Shown here in pieces: positions 55,972 to 64,000 of a stretch of DNA of 64,000 nucleotides. Location of the stretch: positions 211,072,254-211,136,253 of the forward strand of contig NC_061509.1 of assembly GCF_022539505.1 (NCBI RefSeq), read 5' to 3'. Under the pieces are notes generated by a model. It was not told the origin of the DNA. It saw nothing but the letters and a program-made list of their open reading frames with translations, and ran no database searches. Each line of letters starts with the position of its first letter. Position 1 is the stretch's first letter. The DNA is from Lolium rigidum (Eukaryota; Streptophyta; Magnoliopsida; Poales; Poaceae). The translations under genes were made by a program, and so were the position numbers.

Positions 55972-56424
55972 CTACATCTGAGAGGAGTCCCGTACGATTT
56001 GAAAGAAACGAAATTTGCAAGGAATGATAGGCATGAAGGAGGAGGAGAGGAGGGGCCTCACTTTGGAAGATGCAGGTTGGGGAGGTGGGCGACGGCAGCG
56101 GGAACGGAGTGGTGGTCTCCGGCAGCAGCAGGTCCGGGACGGAGTCGGGGGACGAGGAGTCAGGAGGAGATCCGGCGGGACGGGCACGCCTGCGACGAGG
56201 TACTTGTAGATGAGCGCCTGGTGCTCCAACTCCTCGTACTGCGCCGCCGTGAAGGGATCCTCGGGGTCAACGGAGGGCGACGGGACGAGCTTCTGCGACG
56301 GCGGCCTCCTTCCTCCTGCTAGTGGCACGGCGGCGGAGGTCTGGGGGAGGCGGCGACGGTGAGGAAGGAGGAGAGGGGAACGACGGTGGTAAGGGAGAGA
56401 GGGAGGCAGGGGAGAGGGGCGCAC
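55972..56424 (-). pseudogene. Captured growth-regulating factor fragment (QLQ domain) in the CACTA
   Basis: In a minus-strand frame of 150 residues, residues 56-88 read [20 protein letters not shown] followed by [13 protein letters not shown] (about 56160-56259). This is the QLQ domain of plant growth-regulating factors (GRFs), which binds the co-activator GIF. Tyr replaces the more usual Trp or Leu after TAAQ. The WRC zinc domain that must follow in a GRF is absent; instead the frame runs into Pro/Arg/Cys-rich sequence. Flanking residues are low-complexity. It is on the same strand as the transposase genes and could be transcribed with the TNP1-like gene. The identification as GRF-derived is strong; that the transposon captured it is inferred. 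Confidence 0.75.
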
Positions 56425-56559
56425 CTGCGGTGGATCGACGGCGGCAGGGGGCAGCGACGGTGGTGGATCGACGACGGCGGCTGGGGAGCGATGGCGGCGT
56501 GGGGGATTTTTTCGTCGATTTGGCCGTGGAGGGGAGCGACGCGCACACGGCTAAGTCAT

Positions 56560-56690
56560 GGAACTACTACCCCCGGCGTTTTGGCGTAAACGCCGGCGGT
56601 AACTTCGCACTCACTAACATGTGGGCCACAGTTAGTTTCCACTGGCGGAAAGGGCCTAATTCGCCGGGGGTATTTTTTTCATTCCCAGCT
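56560..56690. repeat. Subterminal-type CCGCCGGCG motifs in the CACTA interior
   Basis: ACCCCCGGCGTTTTGGCGTA, then ACGCCGGCGGTAAC and TTCGCCGGGGGTAT, are the same motifs that fill the two transposon ends, yet lie 5 kb from either end, between the two transposase genes and next to the QLQ fragment. They may mark the end of a smaller CACTA that was nested or fused here. Confidence 0.75.
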
Positions 56691-56734
56691 GGCGAGACGC
56701 CTTTAGTTGTATAAGCATGTTAATTAATCAAAAC

Positions 56735-56810
56735 CGAGTCCTTAACACAGTGGTGCCACTCTCGATCTTATGCTGAAGCACCCGGGGTTCGAATCCTGTG
56801 GATGCAAAAA
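56735..56810 (+). other. tRNA-derived (SINE-like) fragment with a B box
   Basis: GGTTCGAATCC at 56786-56796 is a perfect RNA polymerase III B box/T-loop. About 45 bases before it, CTTAACACAGTGGTG resembles a diverged A box. The spacing suits a tRNA or tRNA-derived SINE head. No full cloverleaf or amino-acid stem could be drawn, so it is not called a tRNA gene. Confidence 0.35.
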
Positions 56811-57059
56811 GGCCAACCTTTTTTTCCTTCCCTTTTCTAGCTAACACTTAATTCTTAAATTGTAAAGTGCTTTTGGCGACATATGATAAAAAATCAATGA
56901 AGGATAAATTGCGAGACATAAATTGATGATTTTAATTCTTGAATGACTTCAAAGTCCTTTCGAGGATATCCGATAAAAAACCAAGACATAAATTTAGGAT
57001 ACACTTGAGAAGGACAAATGGTTGTTCGAGAGATAATTATTATAAATACACAAATGACT
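56811..57059. other. Non-coding stretch after TNP2
   Basis: AT-rich with no supported gene. It should hold the 3' untranslated region of the minus-strand TNP2 gene. The phrase GACTTCAAAGTCC(C)TT occurs at about 56945 and again at 57056, a short direct repeat. Confidence 0.4.
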
Positions 57060-60000
57060 TCAAAGTCCCTTCCGCTTGGTCCTTGTGACCCCACCGGTAT
57101 CGTCGCGACTCCTTGTGTACGGAGGAACACTTGACCTAGGTAGCGTCGTCCTTCTTCTTCTTAGTGTGTAGGTTCTATCGTCTTCATCGGGTTCTTCCAT
57201 CATTGGGTCTCCGACGAGGCCGTCGAAGTCTTGCTCGTCGGCAACTCCATCCATTCCGACGAGGGCCCTTTTTCCTCTCCTTACGACAACACGGCTGGGC
57301 CTTGACGGGTCGGTTATGAAGAAGCATTGCTCGACGTGCTTAGCCAATACCCAAGGCTCATTTTGCGCGGTGGGGTTCTTGGTCTTGGATTTGGGGGCAG
57401 TCGCATGGTGGTGACATACGCATCTTCTTTTGTGACGTCCGTAGCCCATCCGACACGAAACATCGGTAGCTTCTCCCCGACGTAGTCGAGCTCCCGGATT
57501 TCCTCGATCCTTCCGTAGTACCTTTTCTTCTCTTCACCCATGTACGATTCCATCGTCACGCCCGAGTTCCGATAGTCGCTTTTTTGTCTCTCTCCTCTCG
57601 TGGAGAATGTGTAACCGTTGATGTCGTATTTCGATAAGTCATGAGGTTGGCGGCGGGCCCATAAGACAAGGCCAATATCATTTTGTCTACGTCGCTTGCC
57701 ATTGGTGGGGGATTGGCATCAATCTGGTCTTTGAACCAGCTCGCGAAAGAGGAGTTGTGCGCTCTAAATACCTCTTGTTCCGTCATCGGCTTGTCGGCCC
57801 TGCTCTTGATCATGTTTATGTGCTGATCCACCCAAGGCTCTACCTCGTTCATGTGCTTGTAGTGCTACTAAGTGGGCCCCTGTTAAAGTCCTGTTCTCCT
57901 ATCATCTTGATCGGCGTCGAGTTCCCTCCCGCCGCCGTTGTGGCCTACTCCCTCGAATCTGCCGAGGTGCTTGTTGGCGGGCAATCCAACCGGATGTGGG
58001 TCGTCCTCGTTTAAATAATTCTTGCGGAAAGAGATGCACTCCTCGGTGAGAAAGCCCCGGACGATGCTTCCATCCGGATGTGCCCTGTTACGAACGTATC
58101 CTTTGATGAAGCCGTTCATTCTTTCTAACGCCATCATGTTGTGAAGGAACGCGGGCCCGAGATCCTCGATATCGTCCACTATATGCACCAGCAGATGGAC
58201 CATGATGTCAAAGAATGCGGGCGGGAAGTACATCTCCATCTCGCATAGGATGGTGACGATCTCTTCCTGCAGCCTCCCGAGTTTCTTGACGGTTATCGAC
58301 TTTCGAGTGATGACGTCGAAGACGTTACACAGGTCGGTCGGCGTCGCACGAACGTGCGGTTCCATTATCCCTCGGATAGCAACCGGAAGTATCCGCGTCA
58401 TCATGACATGACAGTCATGAGACTTCATCCCGCTGAAGATTTTTTTCGTCGGGTCCAGCCATCCGCGTATCGGCCCCGCGTAGCCTAGGGGAAATTTGAC
58501 TTCTAGTAGGCACTTGAAGAATTGTTCGAGCTCATCGGGACTTAGAGTGAAGCAGGAGGGGCGAGGAGTTTCGCGCTGCTTGGCCACCCTTTTGCGTTTG
58601 CGACCATCCGTCTCCTCCTCCTCGGTTTCCTGGTCAACCTGGGCGAAATGAAGCTCTTTTCGATATCAAGGGCCATCAGGTCGTGTCTTGCTTTCGACCC
58701 GTCTTTGGTCCTCTCCGGCATGTTGAGCACGGTGCCAAGCAAGCTCTCGCACACGTTCTTCGTGATATGCATGACATCAAGGCTATGAGGCGTACCGAGG
58801 ATCTTCCGAGTACGGCAAGTCCCAAAACACGGACCTCCTTTTCCATACCCCCAAGAGCGGCCCGGGTTCCTTTTTCTTTTTCTTTCTCTTGTCTCCTTTC
58901 TTCCGCTTCCGGATCTTTATCTTACCCGCCGGAGGGCGATCTTTCCAGTTTTTCAACAGAGTATCTATCTCTTCGCCGCTTCGCCTAGGTGGAGGTCCCT
59001 CGACCTCATCCTTCCCATTGAACAGGTCTCCACGCTTCCTCCACGGGTCATTCTTGGGAAGCCACATTCGATGCCTCATGTAGACGGTTTTTGAAGACCC
59101 GGGATCCTTACCCAGCTGTAAAAATGGCATCTTTTCCATGCACCTCACACATGCCTTGTGTCCGTGGCACACTCGGCACGCGATATATCCGTATCCAAGA
59201 TAGTCCCGCACCGTCGTCAACGGTGCGGCTTTCATACGGAAAGTTTCTTGTCCGTAGGCGTCCCAAGTTTCTGTCCCTTCCTCCCACGAGTGACTAGCTC
59301 CTCCTTCAATAGCTCCGGATACGGGTTATTGATATCGCTCCCTGGCTGCGTCGGCCCTTGGATTAGCATACTCATGTGTATGTACTTCTTCTTCGGGCAT
59401 AGCCATGGAGGGAGGTTGTACATCCATACAAACACGGGCCGAGTGCTTGTGCTTGCTGCTTTGGTTCCCAAACGGATTGAGTCCGTCGGTGCTCGCACCC
59501 AACCTGATGTTCCTTGGTTCTTTCCCGAATTCTTCGTAATACTCATCGTCTAATGTTTTCCACTGGCTTGCATCCGAAGGGTGTGTTAGCACCGGGTTTT
59601 CAACCCGTTCCACATCACGCATCACCGCCTCCTTTCTTTCCGCGTGCCGGCGCATGAGCTTTGCTTCCTTGGGGTCCACGAAGTACCGCTGCGGACGGGG
59701 CGTGAGCGGGAAGTACCACACAACTTTTCGAGGAGATTTTCTTGTCCCTCTCTTGTATCGAGATTCGCCACACTCGTGGGCATGTATCGAGATTGGCATG
59801 CTCGTTCCGATATATTACGCAGTCACCGATGCATGCGTGGTATTTCGGTGCGGTAAATCGAGAGGGCACACGATTTTCTTGGCCTCTCGTAGGCTACCGG
59901 CACACGTGTTATCTTTAGGAAAGTGGATCTTCAAGTATCCGAAGAGTTCGTCCACGCTTGTGTCCGTCCATTTGTGCTTTGCCTTCATCTCCATAATATC

Positions 60001-60580
60001 GAGAGCGTATCTCGGACGGCTCTCCTCCGTCCCACGAGCTGCATCGTACAACGGAGTTCTCGAGTCTACCTCGAGTTGATCCAGCTTAGCCTTCCGTCTA
60101 CCGAGAGATTTTGGGGTCGGTCAATGTGTTGCTGAGAAGAAGTTCTTGAAGATGACGGTCCTGCACGGCCGCGGTTAGCGGGGTATTTCTACTCATGTCC
60201 TCATCGGCCGCATGTTCTTCCCGGCCTTCTTGATCACCATCAACGTGTGCGCCATCCTCTTCAACCTCCTCTCCATTGTCGTGTGGGGCATCCTCTCCAT
60301 CACCTTCGTTATCATCATCTCCACCATCATCACCTCCATCTTCATCACCATCGATATCATCATCTCCATCATCACTCATCCACCGAGTATGCCCCTCCAT
60401 GAAACTATACCCGAGCAGGTGTTGATTCACTATGCCCGAGAAGGGGTCAAACAACGATCCTAGCTTGCATCTTCGACAAGGACACATGATATCCTTTCGC
60501 TTTTTCGATACATGTCGGCCGTCGCGCGTTCCACGTATCTATCCACGACGCTTTCCCTCATCGCGATGACCATCGCCGCC
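57060..60580 (-). pseudogene. TNP2-type CACTA transposase, frameshifted
   Basis: Domain order on the minus strand is complete. At 60580-60100 is the transposase-associated domain with CPCRRCKLGSLFDPFSGI and a long Asp/Glu run. At 60050-59615 are the cysteine-rich lead-in (LKIHFPKDNTCAGSLREAKK, YHACIGDCVIYRNEHANLDT). At 59700-58540 is the tnp2 catalytic region (NIRLGASTDGLNPFGNQSSK, YNLPPWLCPKKKYIHMSMLI, LGYGYIACRVCHGHKACVRC, SVFWDLPYSEDPRYAS, MHITKNVCESLLGTVLNMPE). At 58587-57890 is DUF4218 (CEMEMYFPPAFFDIMVHLLV, MMALERMNGFIKGYVRNRAH). At 57560-57060 is DUF4216 (KRYYGRIEEIRELDYVGEKL). TNP2 cuts and moves the element. At least six frame changes interrupt it; some may be introns or read errors. 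Confidence 0.88.
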
Positions 60581-60625
60581 TACAAGACAAGATAATTGAT
60601 TACACCGCCGTCTCGGTTTTCACGG

Positions 60626-60741
60626 AAAAAATTCGGCATGACCTTTGCTAAATATTGTCATGCTGGAGTTCCAAAAATTCGCCGGAACGGAAGTTAATCA
60701 ACATTCCGGCAAAACATTGGCAACTCAATGTTCCCGCACAC
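60626..60741 (-). repeat. 118-bp repeat upstream of TNP2 (copy B)
   Basis: The partner of 54866-54983. It lies about 50 bases upstream of the earliest TNP2 codons recognised. It may hold a shared regulatory or intronic element of the two CACTA genes. Confidence 0.85.
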
Positions 60742-61185
60742 GTCAACAAATGCAAAACAATGCATTTACATATATGGAACCGCATCTTTTGCCATCACTA
60801 GTGACATAAAACCGTGAATTTTCACCAACTCATGAACATTCCACTCATTAGCTATATACCTATTAGTTGACGCGACGTCCAAAAGCACCGGAGAGACGCC
60901 ACACGTCGACTTTTATGCTCGAGAGATCTAGAGATCTAGAAATAGCTAGATCTAGTGGAAAAGGTGGTGGGAGGAGATAGATCTAGATCGAGATCATGCA
61001 AATCATGCTAGAGGGGCTAGGTAGTGCATGATTTGCTCAAATACATCATATTTTGTTGGTTGAAATAGCTAAAATGGGTGGGGGAATGAGATAACAAGTG
61101 CTTGGGCTGATTTTCCATCACATATGAGTGTGTGAGGGTGGTGGTAGGTGGCTGGTCGGGCTAGCTAATTAAATGGCCAAGCCCA
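60742..61185. other. CACTA 5' non-coding region
   Basis: No ORF or recognised gene. It contains a purine-rich, self-similar stretch (AGATCTAGAGATCTAGAAAT near 60926-60960). It probably includes the promoter of the minus-strand TNP2 gene; no clear TATA box was singled out. Confidence 0.4.
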
Positions 61186-61576
61186 GGTTACCGCCGGCGC
61201 CAACATGCGTTTGCCAGCGGTAGGGCCCATTACCGCCGGCACCTACGGCCCACAAACGCCGGCGGTAAGTGCAGGATGGGTGGCCCACCCAGCCACTTGT
61301 TACCCCCGGCATTTGCATTCTCGGGTTCGCCGGCGGTACAACCCGCTACCCCCGGCGATTTGGGCATAAAACGCCGGCGGTAAGGGCAGGCTGGGTGGCC
61401 CGCCGAGCCACTCATTACCCCCGGCATTTTCATTTTCGTGTTCGCCGGCGGTAAAGCCCTCACCCCCGGCGCCTTGCGTTCAGCTCGCCGGCGGTAGGGT
61501 TAGGCCACCCTGGAAGGTCTTACCGCCGGCATTTTCAAACCGTACTCGCCGGCGGTAAGGAGTGCTGCTATAAGGC
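61186..61576. repeat. CACTA subterminal repeats, right (5') end
   Basis: More than a dozen motifs of the type TTACCGCCGGC or GCCGGCGGTA, commonly paired as inverted repeats about 25-40 bases apart, up to the terminal repeat at 61577. Matches the array at 49676-49930. Confidence 0.92.
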
Positions 61577-61590
61577 TTTCCCTAGTAGTG
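61577..61590. repeat. CACTA terminal inverted repeat, right
   Basis: TTTCCCTAGTAGTG, inverse of the left end. It is followed by the duplication AAA (61591-61593) and then by Athila-like sequence that joins smoothly to 49654. Confidence 0.95.
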
Positions 61591-61593
61591 AAA

Positions 61594-62346
61594 GGTTGGG
61601 GGGAGTGTCATCCTTAAATAAACTAAAGTACATGTGTAAACAAAAGAGAAGAGGGATGATCTACCTTGCTGGTAGAGATAACGTCCTTCATGGGAGCCGC
61701 TCTTTGGAGGTCTCGTTTGGCAAGGGGGTTAGAGTACCCGCTACCCGTCGTTGACAACAACAAACACCTCTCAAAACTTTACTTTTATTCTCTTTATATG
61801 ATTTCAAAACTGAAAAAGCTCTAGCACATGATTTAATCCCTGCTTCCCTCTGCGAAGGGCCTGTCTTTTACTTTATGTTGAGTCAGTAAACCTATTTCCC
61901 TCCATCTCAAGCAAGCATTTGAGTTGTTGTGATCAAACTATTATATTGTGATTTGCTTCATCATGTCTTTACTCTTTCTTGTTTAGTACAAGTTTTACCT
62001 GAATGAATATAGCTTTGAAAGTCATCAATGATTAATATGATTGAGTATGCAAGTTTACCATAAGCTTTAATATAAGAGCGCTGCTCAATAGATAAGTATA
62101 ATCTGTTAACTGTTCTCTGACCAAGAACAAAGTTTGCCATCACCAATTATGATCTCTTATGCACCTTTATTTGTGATTACCTTATACTTGTTTCAAGTTG
62201 AGTTATATGAGGAAGTTGTTTACTATAATGTCTTGTGTGAATGAATATGATGCTTCTTGTCCGTATTTTATTTATCGACTCTTCACTCCATAAACATGCG
62301 GTCATGTTTGCCGAGTTCAGTTTCGCTTGGGGACAAGCGAGGTCTA
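61594..62346 (+). other. Athila-like 3' non-coding region, right of the CACTA
   Basis: Continuation of the non-coding 3' region. AT-rich, no ORF of note. It leads to the polypurine tract and the 3' LTR. Confidence 0.7.
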
Positions 62347-62360
62347 AGCTTGGGGGGAGT
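62347..62360 (+). other. Polypurine tract of the Athila-like element
   Basis: AGCTTGGGGGGAGT lies directly before the 3' LTR start. It primes plus-strand synthesis. Confidence 0.9.
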
Positions 62361-63873
62361 TGATACGTCCAATTTGCATCACTATTTTATATCATAATTT
62401 GCTGTTATTCATTGATATATTTCATATTGGGACACAATACTTATGTTATTTCATCTATTTTGCATGTTTCATGATTATTTGGAGAGCGAGCACCGGAGCC
62501 AGGATTCTGCTGGAAAAAGCACCGTCAGGATGCAATATTTTGGAAGATCAACTGTGGAAGGGAGTTTTACCAAAAATCCTATTTTTCCAGATGACGAAGG
62601 AAGCCAGAAGGGGGAGCCAGCTGGACCCATGGTGGGCCCACACCATAGGGTGGCGCGGCCCATGGCCCGGCCGCGCCACCATGTGGTGTGGGGCCCCCTC
62701 GGCCTCTTTCGCCTCCTTTTCTTCGCGAAACCCTTCGTCCCGAAGACCTAAGCCACGAGAGGAATCCTCACGAAGGGTTACAGCCGCCTCGCGGGGCGGA
62801 GAACACCAGAGAGAAAAGAGCTCTCCGGCGGGCAGGAATCCGCCGGGGAAATTCCCTCCCGGAGGGGGAAATCGACGCCATCGTCACCGCCATCGAGCTG
62901 GACATCATCTCCATCACCATCATCATCATCTCCACCATCATCACCGCCATCTCCACCGCTGGACATCGTCACCGCTGTAGCAATTTGGGTTTGATCTTGA
63001 TTGTTTGATAGGGGAAACTCTCCCGATACCGATTTCTACTTGTTATTGATGCTATTGAGTGAAACCATTGAACCAAGGTTTATGTTCAGATTGTTATTCA
63101 TCATCATATCACCTCCGATCATGTTCCATATGATGTCTCGTGAGTAGTTCGTTTAGTTCTTGAGGACATGGGTGAAGTCTAAATGTTAGTAGTGAACTAT
63201 GGTTGAGTAATATTCAATGTTATGATATTTAAGTTGTGGTGTTATTCTTCTAGTGGTGTCGTGTGAACGTCGACTACACGACACTTCACCATTTATGGGC
63301 CTAGGGGAATGCATCTTGTACTCGTTTGCCAATTGCGGGGTTGCCGGAGTGACGAAACCTAAACCCCCGTTGGTATATCGATGCGAGGAGGGATCGCAGG
63401 ATCTCGAGTTTAAGGCTGTGGTTAGATTTATCTTAATTACTTTCTTATAGTTGCGGATGCTCGCAAGGGGTATAATCACAAGTATGTATTAGTCCTAGGA
63501 AGGGCGGTACATTAGCATAGGTTCACCCACACAACACTTATCAAAACAATGAAGATTAATCAGCTGTATGTAGCGAAAGCACTAGACTAAAATCCCGTGT
63601 GTCCTCAAGAACGTTTGGTCATTATAAGTAAACAAACCGGCTTGTCCTTTGTGCTAAAAAGGATTGGGCCACTCGCTGCAATTATTTCTCTCGCATTTTA
63701 CTTACTTGTACTTTATTCATCCGTTACATCAAAACCCCCGAATACTTGTCCGTGAGCATTTACGAGTGAATCCTTCATCGAAACTGCTTGTCAACACCTT
63801 CTGCTCCTCGTTGGATCGACAATCTTACTTATCGAAGATACTACGATACACCCCCTATACTTGTGGGTCATCA
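62361..63873 (+). repeat. 3' LTR of the Athila-like element
   Basis: Pairs with 42015-43530. Ends TGGGTCATCA and is followed by CATGC. It is one of the youngest repeats in the window judging from its similarity to the 5' LTR. Confidence 0.95.
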
Positions 63874-64000
63874 CATGCTCAAGAAATTCAACATGACCAA
63901 TGCAAGCCCAATGAAGACACCCATGCCCGTAAAGGGGCAACTTGGCTCATGTAACGGTGAGAAGGATGTGGACATAAAGGTATACCGCTCCATGATAGGA
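63874..64000 (+). pseudogene. SIRE/Maximus-like RT, resumed after the nested insertion
   Basis: After the second CATGC the frame reads LKKFNMTNASPMKTPMPVKG and continues open to the window edge. This is the RT segment that normally follows KYVKDML, which ends at 42014. It shows that the Athila-like element interrupted an RT that was open at this point. Confidence 0.9.

Larger units (their letters stand above)
49658..61590 (-). mobile_element. CACTA (En/Spm-type) transposon, 11.9 kb, near complete
   Basis: The element begins CACTACTAGGAAAT and ends TTTCCCTAGTAGTG. It is flanked by the 3-bp duplication AAA (49655-49657 and 61591-61593). Both ends carry dense subterminal repeats built on CCGCCGGCGG. 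On the minus strand it encodes TNP2 transposase (57060-60580), a TNP1-like protein (50602-54299) and a small hybrid-binding/membrane protein (50210-50453), with a captured-looking QLQ fragment between. It sits in the 3' untranslated region of the Athila-like element. The transposase has many frame changes, so autonomy is doubtful unless these are read errors. Confidence 0.93.
42015..63873 (+). mobile_element. Athila-lineage Gypsy element, interrupted by a CACTA
   Basis: Bounded by LTRs of 1,516 and 1,513 bp that start TGATACGTCCAATTTGCATC and end TGTGGGTCATCA. It has a tRNA-Asp-type primer site, Gag, protease, a deleted RT, RNase H, integrase, an extra 3' ORF and a polypurine tract. The order and LTR style match Athila-lineage elements of the wheat group (Sabrina-like). 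Without the 11.9-kb CACTA the element is about 9.9 kb. The LTRs differ at roughly 20 substitutions plus about ten small indels by eye, which suggests a fairly recent insertion. It cannot be autonomous because the RT core is missing. Confidence 0.92.
35464..64000 (+). mobile_element. SIRE/Maximus-lineage Copia element, incomplete and interrupted
   Basis: The element begins with an LTR (TGTAAGGGTATTTTACCC), a primer site, a very long Gag, then protease, integrase and RT in Copia order. The RT is split at 42014 by an Athila-like element and resumes at 63874-64000 in the same frame after the CATGC duplication. RNase H and the 3' LTR lie beyond the window. The long coiled-coil Gag is typical of the SIRE/Maximus lineage. 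The five bases before it are GAACC (35459-35463), so its right flank should repeat GAACC. Confidence 0.88.

Noticed and set aside
56735..56810. Functional tRNA gene
   Set aside because: B box is perfect, but no cloverleaf, acceptor stem or anticodon loop could be built. Reported only as a tRNA-derived fragment.

Overview
The window is plant nuclear DNA, almost certainly from a large-genome grass. The evidence is the kind and density of transposable elements: a BARE-1/Angela-like Copia element, a SIRE/Maximus-lineage Copia element, an Athila-lineage Gypsy element with a tRNA-Asp-type primer site, Tekay/Del-type Gypsy LTRs, an En/Spm-type CACTA transposon with Triticeae/Poeae-like termini, and PIF/Harbinger elements. 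Together with the GC-rich coding style of the one clear gene this suggests a pooid grass (wheat, barley, oat or ryegrass relatives). The species cannot be resolved from sequence alone.

Region 1 (1-10273) is the least repetitive. It holds a 5'-truncated LINE reverse-transcriptase tail on the minus strand, a 31-bp triple tandem repeat, possible but unproven exon-like pieces, and one convincing host gene: a small RING-H2 E3 ubiquitin ligase on the minus strand (7487-7933) with a TATA box.

Region 2 (10274-14716) is made of PIF/Harbinger-type DNA transposons. Two elements stand side by side and share one TAA target site (10277-11845 and 11849-13259); the second carries an intact 203-codon ORF with its own TATA box. 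They are followed by exon 1 of a Harbinger ORF1 gene cut off at 14717.

Region 3 (14717-32797) consists of long Gypsy-type LTR sequence. A reverse-oriented LTR fragment is followed by a forward LTR that is broken twice: by a perfect solo LTR (17811-18977, duplication GTTGC) and by a complete 12-kb gag-only Gypsy element (20394-32358, duplication ATAAT). That element has 4.8-kb LTRs, an extra 157-codon ORF before gag, and no pol.

Region 4 (32798-64000) is a four-deep nest whose order can be read from target duplications and reading-frame continuity. A minus-strand Angela/BARE-1-like Copia element is broken by a plus-strand SIRE/Maximus-like Copia element (35464 to beyond the window). That is broken inside its RT by an Athila-like Gypsy element (42015-63873, duplication CATGC), which is in turn broken by an 11.9-kb CACTA transposon (49658-61590, duplication AAA). 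The CACTA carries, all on the minus strand, a TNP2 transposase, a TNP1-like gene ending in a ULP1-like fold that lacks catalytic residues, a small ORF joining an RNase H1-type hybrid-binding domain to a C-terminal membrane helix, and a fragment of a growth-regulating factor (QLQ domain) that looks captured.

Most retroelement ORFs have frameshifts. Many indels that separate paired LTRs sit at or next to CG dinucleotides, so some frameshifts may be sequencing errors and not true decay. Domain order is therefore more reliable here than gene integrity.
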